Part shown: piece after piece, positions 1 to 5,738 of the stretch | How the letters are laid out: each line of letters opens with the position of its first letter | Numbering within the stretch: the stretch's first letter is position 1 | Assembly (NCBI GenBank): GCA_024404335.1 | Contig: JAKSQA010000067.1 | Span: 1-6,137, forward strand | Origin: Mailhella sp. | GTDB lineage: Bacteria > Desulfobacterota > Desulfovibrionia > Desulfovibrionales > Desulfovibrionaceae | Direction: 5' to 3' | Length of the DNA: 6,137 nt | Program-made: the position numbers and the translations under genes | The notes under the pieces: generated by a model | What the model saw: only the letters and a program-made list of their open reading frames with translations | Database searches by the model: none | What the model was told of the DNA's origin: nothing

Positions 1-9
1 TATATAAAA

Positions 10-765
10 ATGAATTCTGAAAAAGAAAATGAACTTATTGAAGAAAAGAAACGCAGATTCAGCATAACAAATGGCGGAGAAGTCGCTTCTTGGATTATAT
101 CAAATAATAAAATTAAAAATTTACTAAATAATATTAGCGGAGAAAATGAATGGATTGAGTTTAAATATTGTCTAGAACCTAGTGCTGAACAAAAAGAAAA
201 AGACAAACTTGAAGCGTTATCAAGAAATGAGTTAGCTCCTTCAAAGCATCGTTATATATGGAGAGTTGTTGAATCTATTCTAGCTATGCGATCAACAATT
301 GGAGGACTTATTCTTATAGGTGTAGATGATAATGGAACCATTATAGGTGTTGACAGAGATAGTTATTCAGGGACTGATTCAGACTATCTAAAGAATTATT
401 TCATCAATAAACTAAAAATTAATGAATTTAAACTTGAAAATAACAAGCGTATATCCCTAGAAGATTGCGGATGGGATCTTTCACCAAGGTCACCGTGGTT
501 CAGCTGCTCTCTCGTAAAAATAGAAGATAAATATATCGTTGCTTTATGTATAAAACCTGTAATTACAGAAAAATCTAAAGAATGGTTTGTAACAGAAACT
601 GACACAAGGGATAACAAAAAAGTAAATTGTATTATTGTTAGAAACAATGCTGAAAACAGCATTATGTATCTGTATAAAAAAATATATGAATTCAGAGAAA
701 GTTTGATAAATTATGATGATTCTAATTTAAGAAAACTATTAAAAAAGTTACAGAATGAATCATAG
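10..765 (+). CDS. AlbA_2 (Schlafen AlbA_2-like) domain protein, AT-rich, possibly acquired
   Basis: A 251-residue soluble protein with no signal peptide or membrane segment. The AlbA_2 fold is recognised from the EWIEFK strand (residues 47-52), a following helix (about 82-94), the core IGGLILIGVDDNGTIIGVD (97-115) and a late strand VNCIIVRNN (205-213). In this family these elements form a nucleic-acid-binding domain, usually fused to a helix-turn-helix or ATPase-like region. Here only a short charged helical tail (about 219-251) follows, so it is a stand-alone AlbA_2 protein. AlbA_2 proteins occur as putative regulators and in defence or mobile-element contexts; the exact role here is unknown. 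The gene is about 30% GC with AT-rich codons, unlike everything downstream, which suggests horizontal transfer. The first ATG is used, but only nine bases precede it, with no stop and no ribosome binding site, so the true start may lie upstream. An intrinsic terminator follows 20 bases after the stop. Confidence 0.75.
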   Translation: MNSEKENELIEEKKRRFSITNGGEVASWIISNNKIKNLLNNISGENEWIEFKYCLEPSAEQKEKDKLEALSRNELAPSKHRYIWRVVESILAMRSTIGGLILIGVDDNGTIIGVDRDSYSGTDSDYLKNYFINKLKINEFKLENNKRISLEDCGWDLSPRSPWFSCSLVKIEDKYIVALCIKPVITEKSKEWFVTETDTRDNKKVNCIIVRNNAENSIMYLYKKIYEFRESLINYDDSNLRKLLKKLQNES

Positions 766-784
766 ACTTCTGCCTTTCTTATGC

Positions 785-824
785 AAGCGCTCCACCGAGA
801 AACTTCGGCGGGGCGCTTCTGTTT
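785..824 (+). terminator. Rho-independent terminator after the AlbA_2 gene
   Basis: The left arm 785-799 pairs with 804-818 around a four-base AAAC loop. The stem is about 15 bp, GC-rich, with two G-U wobbles and one A-C mismatch, and its base is an AA/TT pair. It is followed by TTCTGTTT. The opposite strand lacks a T-rich tail, so it acts in the + direction and ends the transcript of the AlbA_2 gene just upstream. Confidence 0.75.
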
Positions 825-902
825 GTGAGGAACCGACGCCGCCCTCTCGGCCTTCCCCCATTCAATCAGCATATTTTCCCGCTTTTCCTCTTGTCGAACA
901 CC

Positions 903-1001
903 TAAACTCCCTTGAAAAAGTTGCGGCTTCAGGCATAAACTCCCTTGAAAAAGTTGCTCACTCATACAAAAACTCCCTTGAAAAAATCATATCATATTGA
1001 A
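903..1001. repeat. Three tandem 33-bp direct repeat units sharing a 16-bp core
   Basis: The core AAACTCCCTTGAAAAA occurs at 904-919, 937-952 and 970-985, spaced exactly 33 bp apart. Units one and two share a longer 22-bp stretch (903-924 and 936-957) ending in GTTGC. The remaining 11 bp of each unit differ. Since 33 bp is 11 codons, the array keeps open frames on both strands, reading NSLEKVA-type units on + and QLFQGSL-type units on -. I do not think either is a real protein, because those frames also run through the terminator hairpin. The unit is too short, and the spacers too short, for a CRISPR array. It lies between the AlbA_2 terminator and the ATPase gene, at the edge of the presumed acquired region. 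Function unknown. Confidence 0.85.
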
Positions 1002-1041
1002 AATTCAGCGATAAAAATCCAGCCGCTTCCATCGAATAAAA

Positions 1042-2439
1042 ATGAGGCCTAACCGGACCATGCTGAAGAGAAAAATCGAAGACAGGCTGCTCGCCTGGAA
1101 GAATACGGAGAACCGGAATCCGCTGGTCATCAAGGGGTGCCGCCAGTGCGGAAAGACGTATTCCGTGCTCTCATTCGCCAAGAAGCACTACGCCCACGTC
1201 GTCTATCTGAATTTCTTTGAGAATCCGGAGTATTCGTCCGCATTTTCCGGAGCGCTTGATGTCGGTACGATCGTCATAATGCTGTCAGCCCTGATGGGGA
1301 ACAGCGCATCCTTCGTTCCGAATTCCACGGTGATCATCCTTGATGAGATCCAGGAATGCCCGCAGGCCCGCACGGCCCTCAAGTTCTTCAAGATCGACGG
1401 CCGCTATGACATCATAGCCACAGGATCGCTCCTCGGTGTCAGAGGCTTCGGGCACGCGCCGGCATCCATACCCGTAGGATACGAAACGGTGATCGACATG
1501 ACACCGCTGGACTTTGAGGAATTCCTCTGGGCATGCGGAATCGATGACGCCGCCATCAGCGTGCTGCGCCAATGCCTGCGCAGTGAATCCCCTGTTCCGG
1601 AGGCCCTTCATTCCCGATTCAGGACCCTGCTGCTCCGCTATGCGGTCACAGGAGGCATGCCGGCCGTGGTCCAGGCGTTTGCGGATACGCGCAATATGAG
1701 CACGGTGCTGCAGATGCAGCGCGACATCGTGCGCTCGTATGAAGACGACATGCTCAAATACGCCCCACCTAAGGACAGGCCGCTCATTGCGGAATGCTTC
1801 CGCTCCATCCCGCGCCAGCTGGCGAAGGAAAACAGGAAATTCCAATACAGCGCGGTCAGGAAAGGCGGCACTGCGGCGCGCTTTGAGGGAGCCCTCCAAT
1901 GGATCGAGGACGCAGGCATCATCTCCCGGTGCAGATGCCTTTCCATCACCGAACTCCCGCTGGACGGCAATGCCGAGCAGGACGTCTTCAAAGTCTACAC
2001 CAGGGATACGGGTCTTTTCGTCAGCATGCTTGAAGACGGCACCCAGTTCGATATACTGAACGGCAATCTCTATGCCTACAAAGGAGCCGTGTTCGAGAAC
2101 CTTGCCGGAGACATCTTCTCAAAAATGGGGCGCGGACTCTATTACTTCCGCAGGGATTCCGGCCTGGAGATCGACTTCGTCATACGGTGGCGCGGCAAAT
2201 GCGTTCCTGTGGAGATAAAGGCCTCCACCGGCAATACGAAAAGCCTGAAGACGCTTCTGAAGCATCCTGAGAAATACCATGTGGACGAGGCAATCAAGCT
2301 CGGCGACTACAACGTGGGGCGCGATGGCTCCATACTGACCCTTCCCATGTACATGGCCTTCCTTCTGACCGCCACGGCTCCCGACCGGCCCTTCCCCTCA
2401 TTGCCGGCCGCCGGCGCTGCGGCTGCCGAGCGCAAGTGA
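1042..2439 (+). CDS. AAA-family ATPase with C-terminal DUF4143 (AAA_14/DUF4143 protein)
   Basis: A 465-residue cytoplasmic P-loop ATPase. Walker A is GCRQCGKTYS (32-41), Walker B is VIILDEIQ (97-104), and ATGS at 126-129 is the usual sensor-like motif. The DUF4143 region follows: RYAVTGGMPAVV (199-210), YTRDTGLF (319-326), then GLEIDFVI with D378 and VPVEIKAS with E391 and K393, a PD-(D/E)XK-like arrangement of uncertain activity. The family is common in anaerobes and gut bacteria, often as scattered accessory genes; its biological role is unresolved. An in-frame ATG at 1060 (residue 7) gives the typical family N-terminus MLKRKI and has GAGG 12 nt upstream, while the ATG at 1042 has no visible ribosome binding site. 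I therefore favour 1060. The family-typical end is about residue 442 (PMYMAFLL). The last 23 residues are Ala/Pro-rich and 13 of them are antisense to the neighbouring symporter gene. GC is intermediate, between the AlbA_2 gene and the operon to the right. Confidence 0.9.
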   Translation: MRPNRTMLKRKIEDRLLAWKNTENRNPLVIKGCRQCGKTYSVLSFAKKHYAHVVYLNFFENPEYSSAFSGALDVGTIVIMLSALMGNSASFVPNSTVIILDEIQECPQARTALKFFKIDGRYDIIATGSLLGVRGFGHAPASIPVGYETVIDMTPLDFEEFLWACGIDDAAISVLRQCLRSESPVPEALHSRFRTLLLRYAVTGGMPAVVQAFADTRNMSTVLQMQRDIVRSYEDDMLKYAPPKDRPLIAECFRSIPRQLAKENRKFQYSAVRKGGTAARFEGALQWIEDAGIISRCRCLSITELPLDGNAEQDVFKVYTRDTGLFVSMLEDGTQFDILNGNLYAYKGAVFENLAGDIFSKMGRGLYYFRRDSGLEIDFVIRWRGKCVPVEIKASTGNTKSLKTLLKHPEKYHVDEAIKLGDYNVGRDGSILTLPMYMAFLLTATAPDRPFPSLPAAGAAAAERK

Positions 2440-3741
2440 CACGAGGGAAAGCGCCAGCGCGGCGCCCATGCCCCAGAGGGCCATGGACTTCACCTGCATG
2501 ATGCCTCCGGCAAGGCCGATGGCGCCGCCGGCGAACACGGCGGCGTACCAGGCCGCACGGTTGAGGGGCCTGCGGCCATACGCCATGACGGCGAAGAACA
2601 GCGGAATGACCACGCCCGGCGTGTAGACGGAATACGCGGAGACGAGCAGGCCGATGATGTCGGCGCGGAAGATGGCGACTGCATAAGCGGCAAGGCCGAA
2701 CGCCACGACGAAGCAGCGCAGGCGCGAGGTGCTTTCCCCCCGCACGATGTCGTATTCGACGATGGATGCGGCGCTCATGATGCAGGTGTCCACCGACGAT
2801 ACGAGCGCGGAGATCAGGCCCAGGCTGAGCAGCATGCCCACCGGGCGGGGCAGATGGTCTGCGATGACGGAGGCGAGCACCGCCCCGCCGGACCCCGTCA
2901 GCCCGTGGGAGACGGCCCATACGCCGATGGAGGCCATGGCCGCCGCGAACACGGCGAGCAGCACGGCCGCCGCCGTGACGGCCCTGCGAGCCGTGGCTCC
3001 GTCGCGTGCGGCGAGGGCGCGCGTCATGACATCGGGCCCGATGAAGAACGCCGCGCCCGCGATGAGGCCGAGGTGCAGCAGATCACCCGAGCCGAAGCGG
3101 CCGTTGAGGAACTCCATGCTGCCGAAGAAGCCGGGGCCCTCCCCTGCGCCGCCGTACAGGCAGAGGCATGCGAGCCCCACGCCCGCCAGGATCACGCCGA
3201 ACTGCACGAGGTCGGTGCGGATGACGGAAAGCTGCCCGCCCGCCGCCGTATAGAAGATGATGATGGCCGCAAGCGCGAAGCGGGCCGCAGCGGAGTCGAA
3301 GCCCGGCACGGACGACACGAAGCCGAAGAGCGCCGTGAACTGGCCCGCGACGATGCCCAGCCACGAGACGACGATGACCGCGGCGATCAGCAGCCGCGCC
3401 CTGCCGCCCATGGTCAGCGCGGCCACATGCGGCAGCGTGCCCGCATCAAGCCCGCGCACGCGGTGCGTGATGAGCGCGGCCTGCGCAAGAAGCCCCAGCG
3501 AACCCACGCCCAGCCACCAGAACGCAGGGAAGCCGACCTTTGCGGCAAGGTCCATCACGCCGAAGGTGGCCGCCCCGCCGACGACCGAGGCGAGGATGGA
3601 GAATGTTATCATCAGCGCGCTCTGCCGCCCGCCGGCGATGAGGAAGTCGCGGAATCCGCCGGCCCCCCGCCCGATCTGGCGGCCCGAATACAGGCCGAGC
3701 GCGACCAGCAGGAGGAAATATGCGACAAGCGCGGCGGCCAT
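2398..3741 (-). CDS. Sodium:solute symporter (SSS/SLC5) family transporter, co-transcribed with bioB
   Basis: A 447-residue, very hydrophobic inner-membrane protein with about 12 or more predicted helices. SSS landmarks are visible: an N-terminal helix then FLIAGGR (33-39), GGAATFGV (55-62) in the first core helix, GGQLSVIRTDLVQFGVILAG (168-187), PDVMTRALAARD (236-247), and SALVSSVDTCIMSAAS (311-326). In the last motif S315/S316 match the position of the Na+-binding Ser pair of characterised symporters. It should couple Na+ entry to solute uptake. At 447 residues it is somewhat shorter than many family members. It starts 3 nt after the bioB stop, so transcription and probably translation are coupled to bioB. 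That position suggests biotin, dethiobiotin or another vitamin-related substrate, as the animal multivitamin/biotin transporter SMVT is also SLC5. This is inference; pantothenate, proline or another solute remains possible. Its 3' end overlaps the convergent ATPase gene by 42 bp. Confidence 0.88.
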   Translation of the reverse strand: MAAALVAYFLLLVALGLYSGRQIGRGAGGFRDFLIAGGRQSALMITFSILASVVGGAATFGVMDLAAKVGFPAFWWLGVGSLGLLAQAALITHRVRGLDAGTLPHVAALTMGGRARLLIAAVIVVSWLGIVAGQFTALFGFVSSVPGFDSAAARFALAAIIIFYTAAGGQLSVIRTDLVQFGVILAGVGLACLCLYGGAGEGPGFFGSMEFLNGRFGSGDLLHLGLIAGAAFFIGPDVMTRALAARDGATARRAVTAAAVLLAVFAAAMASIGVWAVSHGLTGSGGAVLASVIADHLPRPVGMLLSLGLISALVSSVDTCIMSAASIVEYDIVRGESTSRLRCFVVAFGLAAYAVAIFRADIIGLLVSAYSVYTPGVVIPLFFAVMAYGRRPLNRAAWYAAVFAGGAIGLAGGIMQVKSMALWGMGAALALSLVSLALGSRSAGGRQ

Positions 3742-3744
3742 GGC

Positions 3745-4734
3745 CTACATGACCCCGAGCGAACGCATCATCGCCGCATCGGAATCCGGCGAGGCGCCGG
3801 GCTTGGTGAGGTAGTCGCCCACCATCATGCCGTTGGCGCCCGCGGCGAAGATCCAGCTTTCCAGGCCGCCGAGCACATGGCTGCGGCCGCCGGCGATGAG
3901 TATGTCGCGGAAGGGATTGATGAGGCGGAACACCGCGATTGTGCGGAGCGCCTCCTCCGGCTTCAGGCGGGGCTCGTCGGCCAGGCGGGTGCCCTGCACG
4001 GCCATGAGGAAGTTCATCGGTATGGACGTCACGCCCAGCTCAGCCACGGTGAAGGCCAGCTCCACGCGCTGCTCCCTGCTCTCGCCCAGGCCTATGATGC
4101 CCCCGGAGCAGACCTCCAGCCCGGCGGCGAGGGCCGCCTTCACGCTGTCGGTGTCTTCGGAATAGCGGTGGGTGGAGCAGATGTGCGGGAAGAAGCTCTC
4201 CGCCGTCTCAAGGTTGTGATGGTAGCGCGTCATGCCCGCGGCCCTGAAGCGCGCGGCCCGTTCGGGCGACAGCATGCCGAGCGATCCGCACACGCCCATG
4301 CCGACCTCGCCGCTTATGCGCTCCACGGCGCGGCACAGCTCGTCGAGGTCCTTCTCCGGCAGAGCGGTGCCGCTCGTCACGATGCCGAAGCGCTCCGCGC
4401 CGTATTCCTTCGCACGGCGGGCTCGCTCCACGATCTCGTCGGCCTTCATGAGCGGATAGACGGCCACGCCCGTACTGTGATGGGCGGACTGCGCGCAGAA
4501 GGCGCAGTTCTCGGGGCAGCGGCCCGACTTGGCGTTGACGATGCCGCAGCGGAACCAGCCGGGGGCGCACTTCGCACGCACCGTTCCGGCCAGTGAGACG
4601 ATATCCATGAGGTTTTCCGCGGGGAGAAGGCTTATGGCCTCCGCCTCCTCGCGGGAGACGAAGGGGCTGGCGCCCTCAAGCGCGGGGGATTTTCCGACTA
4701 CACGGTCAAGAACGGTCGAAAGCAGCGTGTCCAT
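3745..4734 (-). CDS. bioB: Biotin synthase (radical SAM), variant lacking two classical [2Fe-2S] ligands
   Basis: BioB inserts sulfur into dethiobiotin to make biotin, using S-adenosylmethionine and two Fe-S clusters. In the 329-residue form read from 4734, the radical-SAM motif CPENCAFC gives C73, C77 and C80. YHHNLET (171-177), LEVCSGGIIGLGE (206-218), IPMNFL and IAGGR are further BioB signatures. Of the E. coli auxiliary-cluster ligands, C128 and C188 are kept (C149, C209), but the C97 position is Gly (RFGIVTSG, G117) and the R260 position is Leu (DILIAGGR, L279). An extra Cys, C186, sits in FPHICSTH, as in BioB proteins of strict anaerobes. This points to a different sulfur-donor cluster rather than a dead enzyme. 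I chose the ATG at 4734 because GGAGG lies 8 nt upstream; a GTG at 4764 would add ten residues but has no ribosome binding site. It is the first gene of an operon with the symporter. Confidence 0.93.
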   Translation of the reverse strand: MDTLLSTVLDRVVGKSPALEGASPFVSREEAEAISLLPAENLMDIVSLAGTVRAKCAPGWFRCGIVNAKSGRCPENCAFCAQSAHHSTGVAVYPLMKADEIVERARRAKEYGAERFGIVTSGTALPEKDLDELCRAVERISGEVGMGVCGSLGMLSPERAARFRAAGMTRYHHNLETAESFFPHICSTHRYSEDTDSVKAALAAGLEVCSGGIIGLGESREQRVELAFTVAELGVTSIPMNFLMAVQGTRLADEPRLKPEEALRTIAVFRLINPFRDILIAGGRSHVLGGLESWIFAAGANGMMVGDYLTKPGASPDSDAAMMRSLGVM

Positions 4735-4742
4735 ACGGCGGG

Positions 4743-4747
4743 CCTCC
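4743..4747 (-). promoter_or_regulatory. Ribosome binding site of bioB
   Basis: On the minus strand TTTGGAGG ends 8 nt before the ATG at 4734. This perfect GGAGG decides between the ATG and the upstream in-frame GTG at 4764, which would place this site inside the coding sequence. Confidence 0.75.
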
Positions 4748-4763
4748 AAAAGAAGATGGCCCA

Positions 4764-4821
4764 CGTTACGGCACGGGAATATCCATTGTCAACCGATGAT
4801 ACACGAATCTTCAGTTGACAA
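4764..4821 (-). promoter_or_regulatory. Putative BirA-type operator and bioB promoter region
   Basis: An inverted repeat TTGTCAACC (4786-4794) and AGTTGACAA (4813-4821) is symmetric at 8 of 9 positions, with 18 bases between the arms. It resembles the biotin repressor BirA consensus TTGTAAACC ... GGTTTACAA, and it sits 50-90 bases upstream of the bioB start, where such an operator belongs. The spacing is about two bases longer than the 16 of the E. coli operator, so the identification is not certain. On the minus strand the proximal arm contains a perfect -35 hexamer, TTGACA (4792-4787). The best -10 at 16 bp spacing is weak (CGTAAC). Another -10-like TATCAT lies between the arms at 4801-4796. 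A repressor bound here would overlap either promoter arrangement. Confidence 0.6.
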
Positions 4822-4894
4822 AAAGCGTCTCGTACGGAAATCCTCTGCGGATCCTCCGGCAGCGGCGAGGCCCTTGCAGAGCTCCGATATGGAA

Positions 4895-4920
4895 GTGGAA
4901 TACTGCGGCAGTGATTCCGC
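4895..4920. repeat. Bulged hairpin between the small Cys protein gene and bioB
   Basis: GGAATACTG (4897-4905) pairs with CAGTGATTCC (4909-4918) around a CGG loop. The stem has nine pairs, one bulged G at 4913, and can extend by a G-U and a G-C pair. Neither strand has a T-tract after it, so it is not a canonical terminator. It might still act as a 3' end or processing stem for the 5017-5298 transcript read leftward. The rest of 4822-5016 holds nothing I can recognise. Confidence 0.45.
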
Positions 4921-5016
4921 CCGGCCCGCCTTCTGCGGCGAGGTATCGGAAGAGCCCCGCCACCTGTCTGATGTGACGAGGCACTGCCTTGGGCTTCGGT
5001 ACTCGGAGGGATCGGC

Positions 5017-5298
5017 CTACAGGCAGCGGCCGCAGCAGCCGTAGGGGATGCGCTCGTTGATAAGCGCGGCGATATGCTCCATCTCCTCGGGCGAGAACTC
5101 CGCAGCCATCCTGTAGTCCAGTATCCAGGGGCCGTACGAGATGTCGAGCTCCGCAGGATCCCTGCTGTTGTTCACGGCTCCGCCCGAGAACAGCACGTTC
5201 TTCCGTGCCCATTCCTCGCCGTCGATGCGCAGGGTAAGCGTGCCGCCGCACAGGCGGGGCCACACGCCGTCGTAGGAAATGAATTCGATGTTCCTCAT
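5017..5298 (-). CDS. Small conserved-looking hypothetical protein with C-terminal Cys cluster
   Basis: A 93-residue soluble protein with no signal peptide or membrane helix. The N-terminal half looks like beta strands (IEFISYDG, then C17 in LCGGTLTLRIDG). The middle carries FSGGAV (37-42) and GPWILDY (56-62). A helix (about 69-82) leads to INERIPYGCCGRCL, with C88, C89 and C92 at the very end. I have an impression of similar small proteins with a terminal YGCCGGC-like motif in Firmicutes, but cannot name the family or function. The Cys cluster could bind a metal or be redox active; this is inference. The start is supported by an AAGGGGAG ribosome binding site a few bases upstream. It is oriented like bioB, but 282 bases and a candidate operator separate them, so it is probably a separate transcript. 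Confidence 0.7.
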   Translation of the reverse strand: MRNIEFISYDGVWPRLCGGTLTLRIDGEEWARKNVLFSGGAVNNSRDPAELDISYGPWILDYRMAAEFSPEEMEHIAALINERIPYGCCGRCL

Positions 5299-5575
5299 GC
5301 CTCTCCCCTTTCTTCTGGAAATGCCGCACGGCGGACCTTGTCCCCGGATCCGCGCCGCGGCCGTCTGATAGCTCTCGGATGCCGGGACGGATGCGCCGCC
5401 CCCCCCGAGATCGCCTTCAGGCTATGCCGAATCGTCCCGCAGTGCAAGACGGCCGCGCGCAGCCTCTGCGGCGGAAGGAACTCTTCCGTGATGACGAAAC
5501 TGCAATCTCCAGAAGTCTTTAAATGCCCCGCAGTGAATGTGAAAAAAGTTTCTTCCTTCCTGAAAATTCCGCCTC

Positions 5576-5603
5576 TTCACATTCCTGCGCAATGATGTAT
5601 CAT
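5576..5603 (+). promoter_or_regulatory. Candidate sigma-70 promoter for the TRAP receptor gene
   Basis: TTCACA (5576-5581) and TATCAT (5598-5603) each match the consensus hexamers at five of six positions, with a 16-bp spacer. The -10 is embedded in a short dyad, ATGAT-GT-ATCAT (5592-5603), that could be part of an operator. If used, it would give a leader of roughly 130 bases before the ATG at 5739. Confidence 0.45.
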
Positions 5604-5728
5604 CCCACGGAACAGATACTGCCCGCGCCGCCGCGCACACATGCGCCGGCCGCTCGCGGCACGGGGCTCCCGCTGCGGCATGCCCCGCCTACACGCCGGA
5701 ACCCGCACACCCGGCGCCATACCCCACC

Positions 5729-5733
5729 GGAGG
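5729..5733 (+). promoter_or_regulatory. Ribosome binding site of the TRAP receptor gene
   Basis: GGAGG lies 5 nt before the ATG at 5739. It fixes the start of a gene that is cut by the window edge. Confidence 0.75.
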
Positions 5734-5738
5734 CTTCC

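Larger units (their letters stand above)
5299..5738. other. Divergent intergenic region, 440 bp without a supported gene
   Basis: This separates the leftward small Cys protein gene from the rightward TRAP receptor gene. Its left end holds the AAGGGGAG ribosome binding site of the small gene. I found no convincing leftward promoter. The middle has nothing I can identify. About 5520-5600 is less GC-rich and contains the candidate rightward promoter. The last 130 bases are very GC-rich with several short complementary stretches (for example CGGGGC with GCCCCG in 5660-5690), which may only reflect composition. Open frames here have no ribosome binding site or recognisable protein content. Confidence 0.5.

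Noticed and set aside
912..939. A promoter for the ATPase gene from TTGAAA and CATAAA inside the first repeat.
   Set aside because: The hexamers match only moderately, the other repeat units lack a -10 at the same spacing, and the start would be more than 90 bases from the gene. It is too weak to annotate.
755..1000. An 81-codon + frame with repeating NSLEKVA units, and a minus frame with QLFQGSL units, across the tandem repeats.
   Set aside because: Both frames run through the terminator hairpin or its flank and have no convincing ribosome binding site. The periodic peptide simply follows from a 33-bp DNA repeat.
903..1001. A short CRISPR array.
   Set aside because: The invariant core is 16-22 bp and the variable part only about 11-17 bp, which is shorter than CRISPR spacers. 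No cas gene is nearby.
2854..4596. A 580-codon open frame on the + strand across the symporter and bioB genes.
   Set aside because: It is antisense to two well-supported genes, and its His/Arg/Ala/Glu-rich translation is typical of a GC-rich shadow frame. It has no recognisable domain.
4735..4764. GTG at 4764 as the bioB start.
   Set aside because: No ribosome binding site precedes it, whereas the ATG at 4734 has GGAGG 8 nt upstream. The ten extra residues would also be encoded by that ribosome binding site.
4811..5329. A 172-codon minus frame covering the small Cys protein and the gap to bioB.
   Set aside because: It is out of frame with the better-supported 93-residue gene, is Arg-rich low-complexity, and has no recognisable motif.
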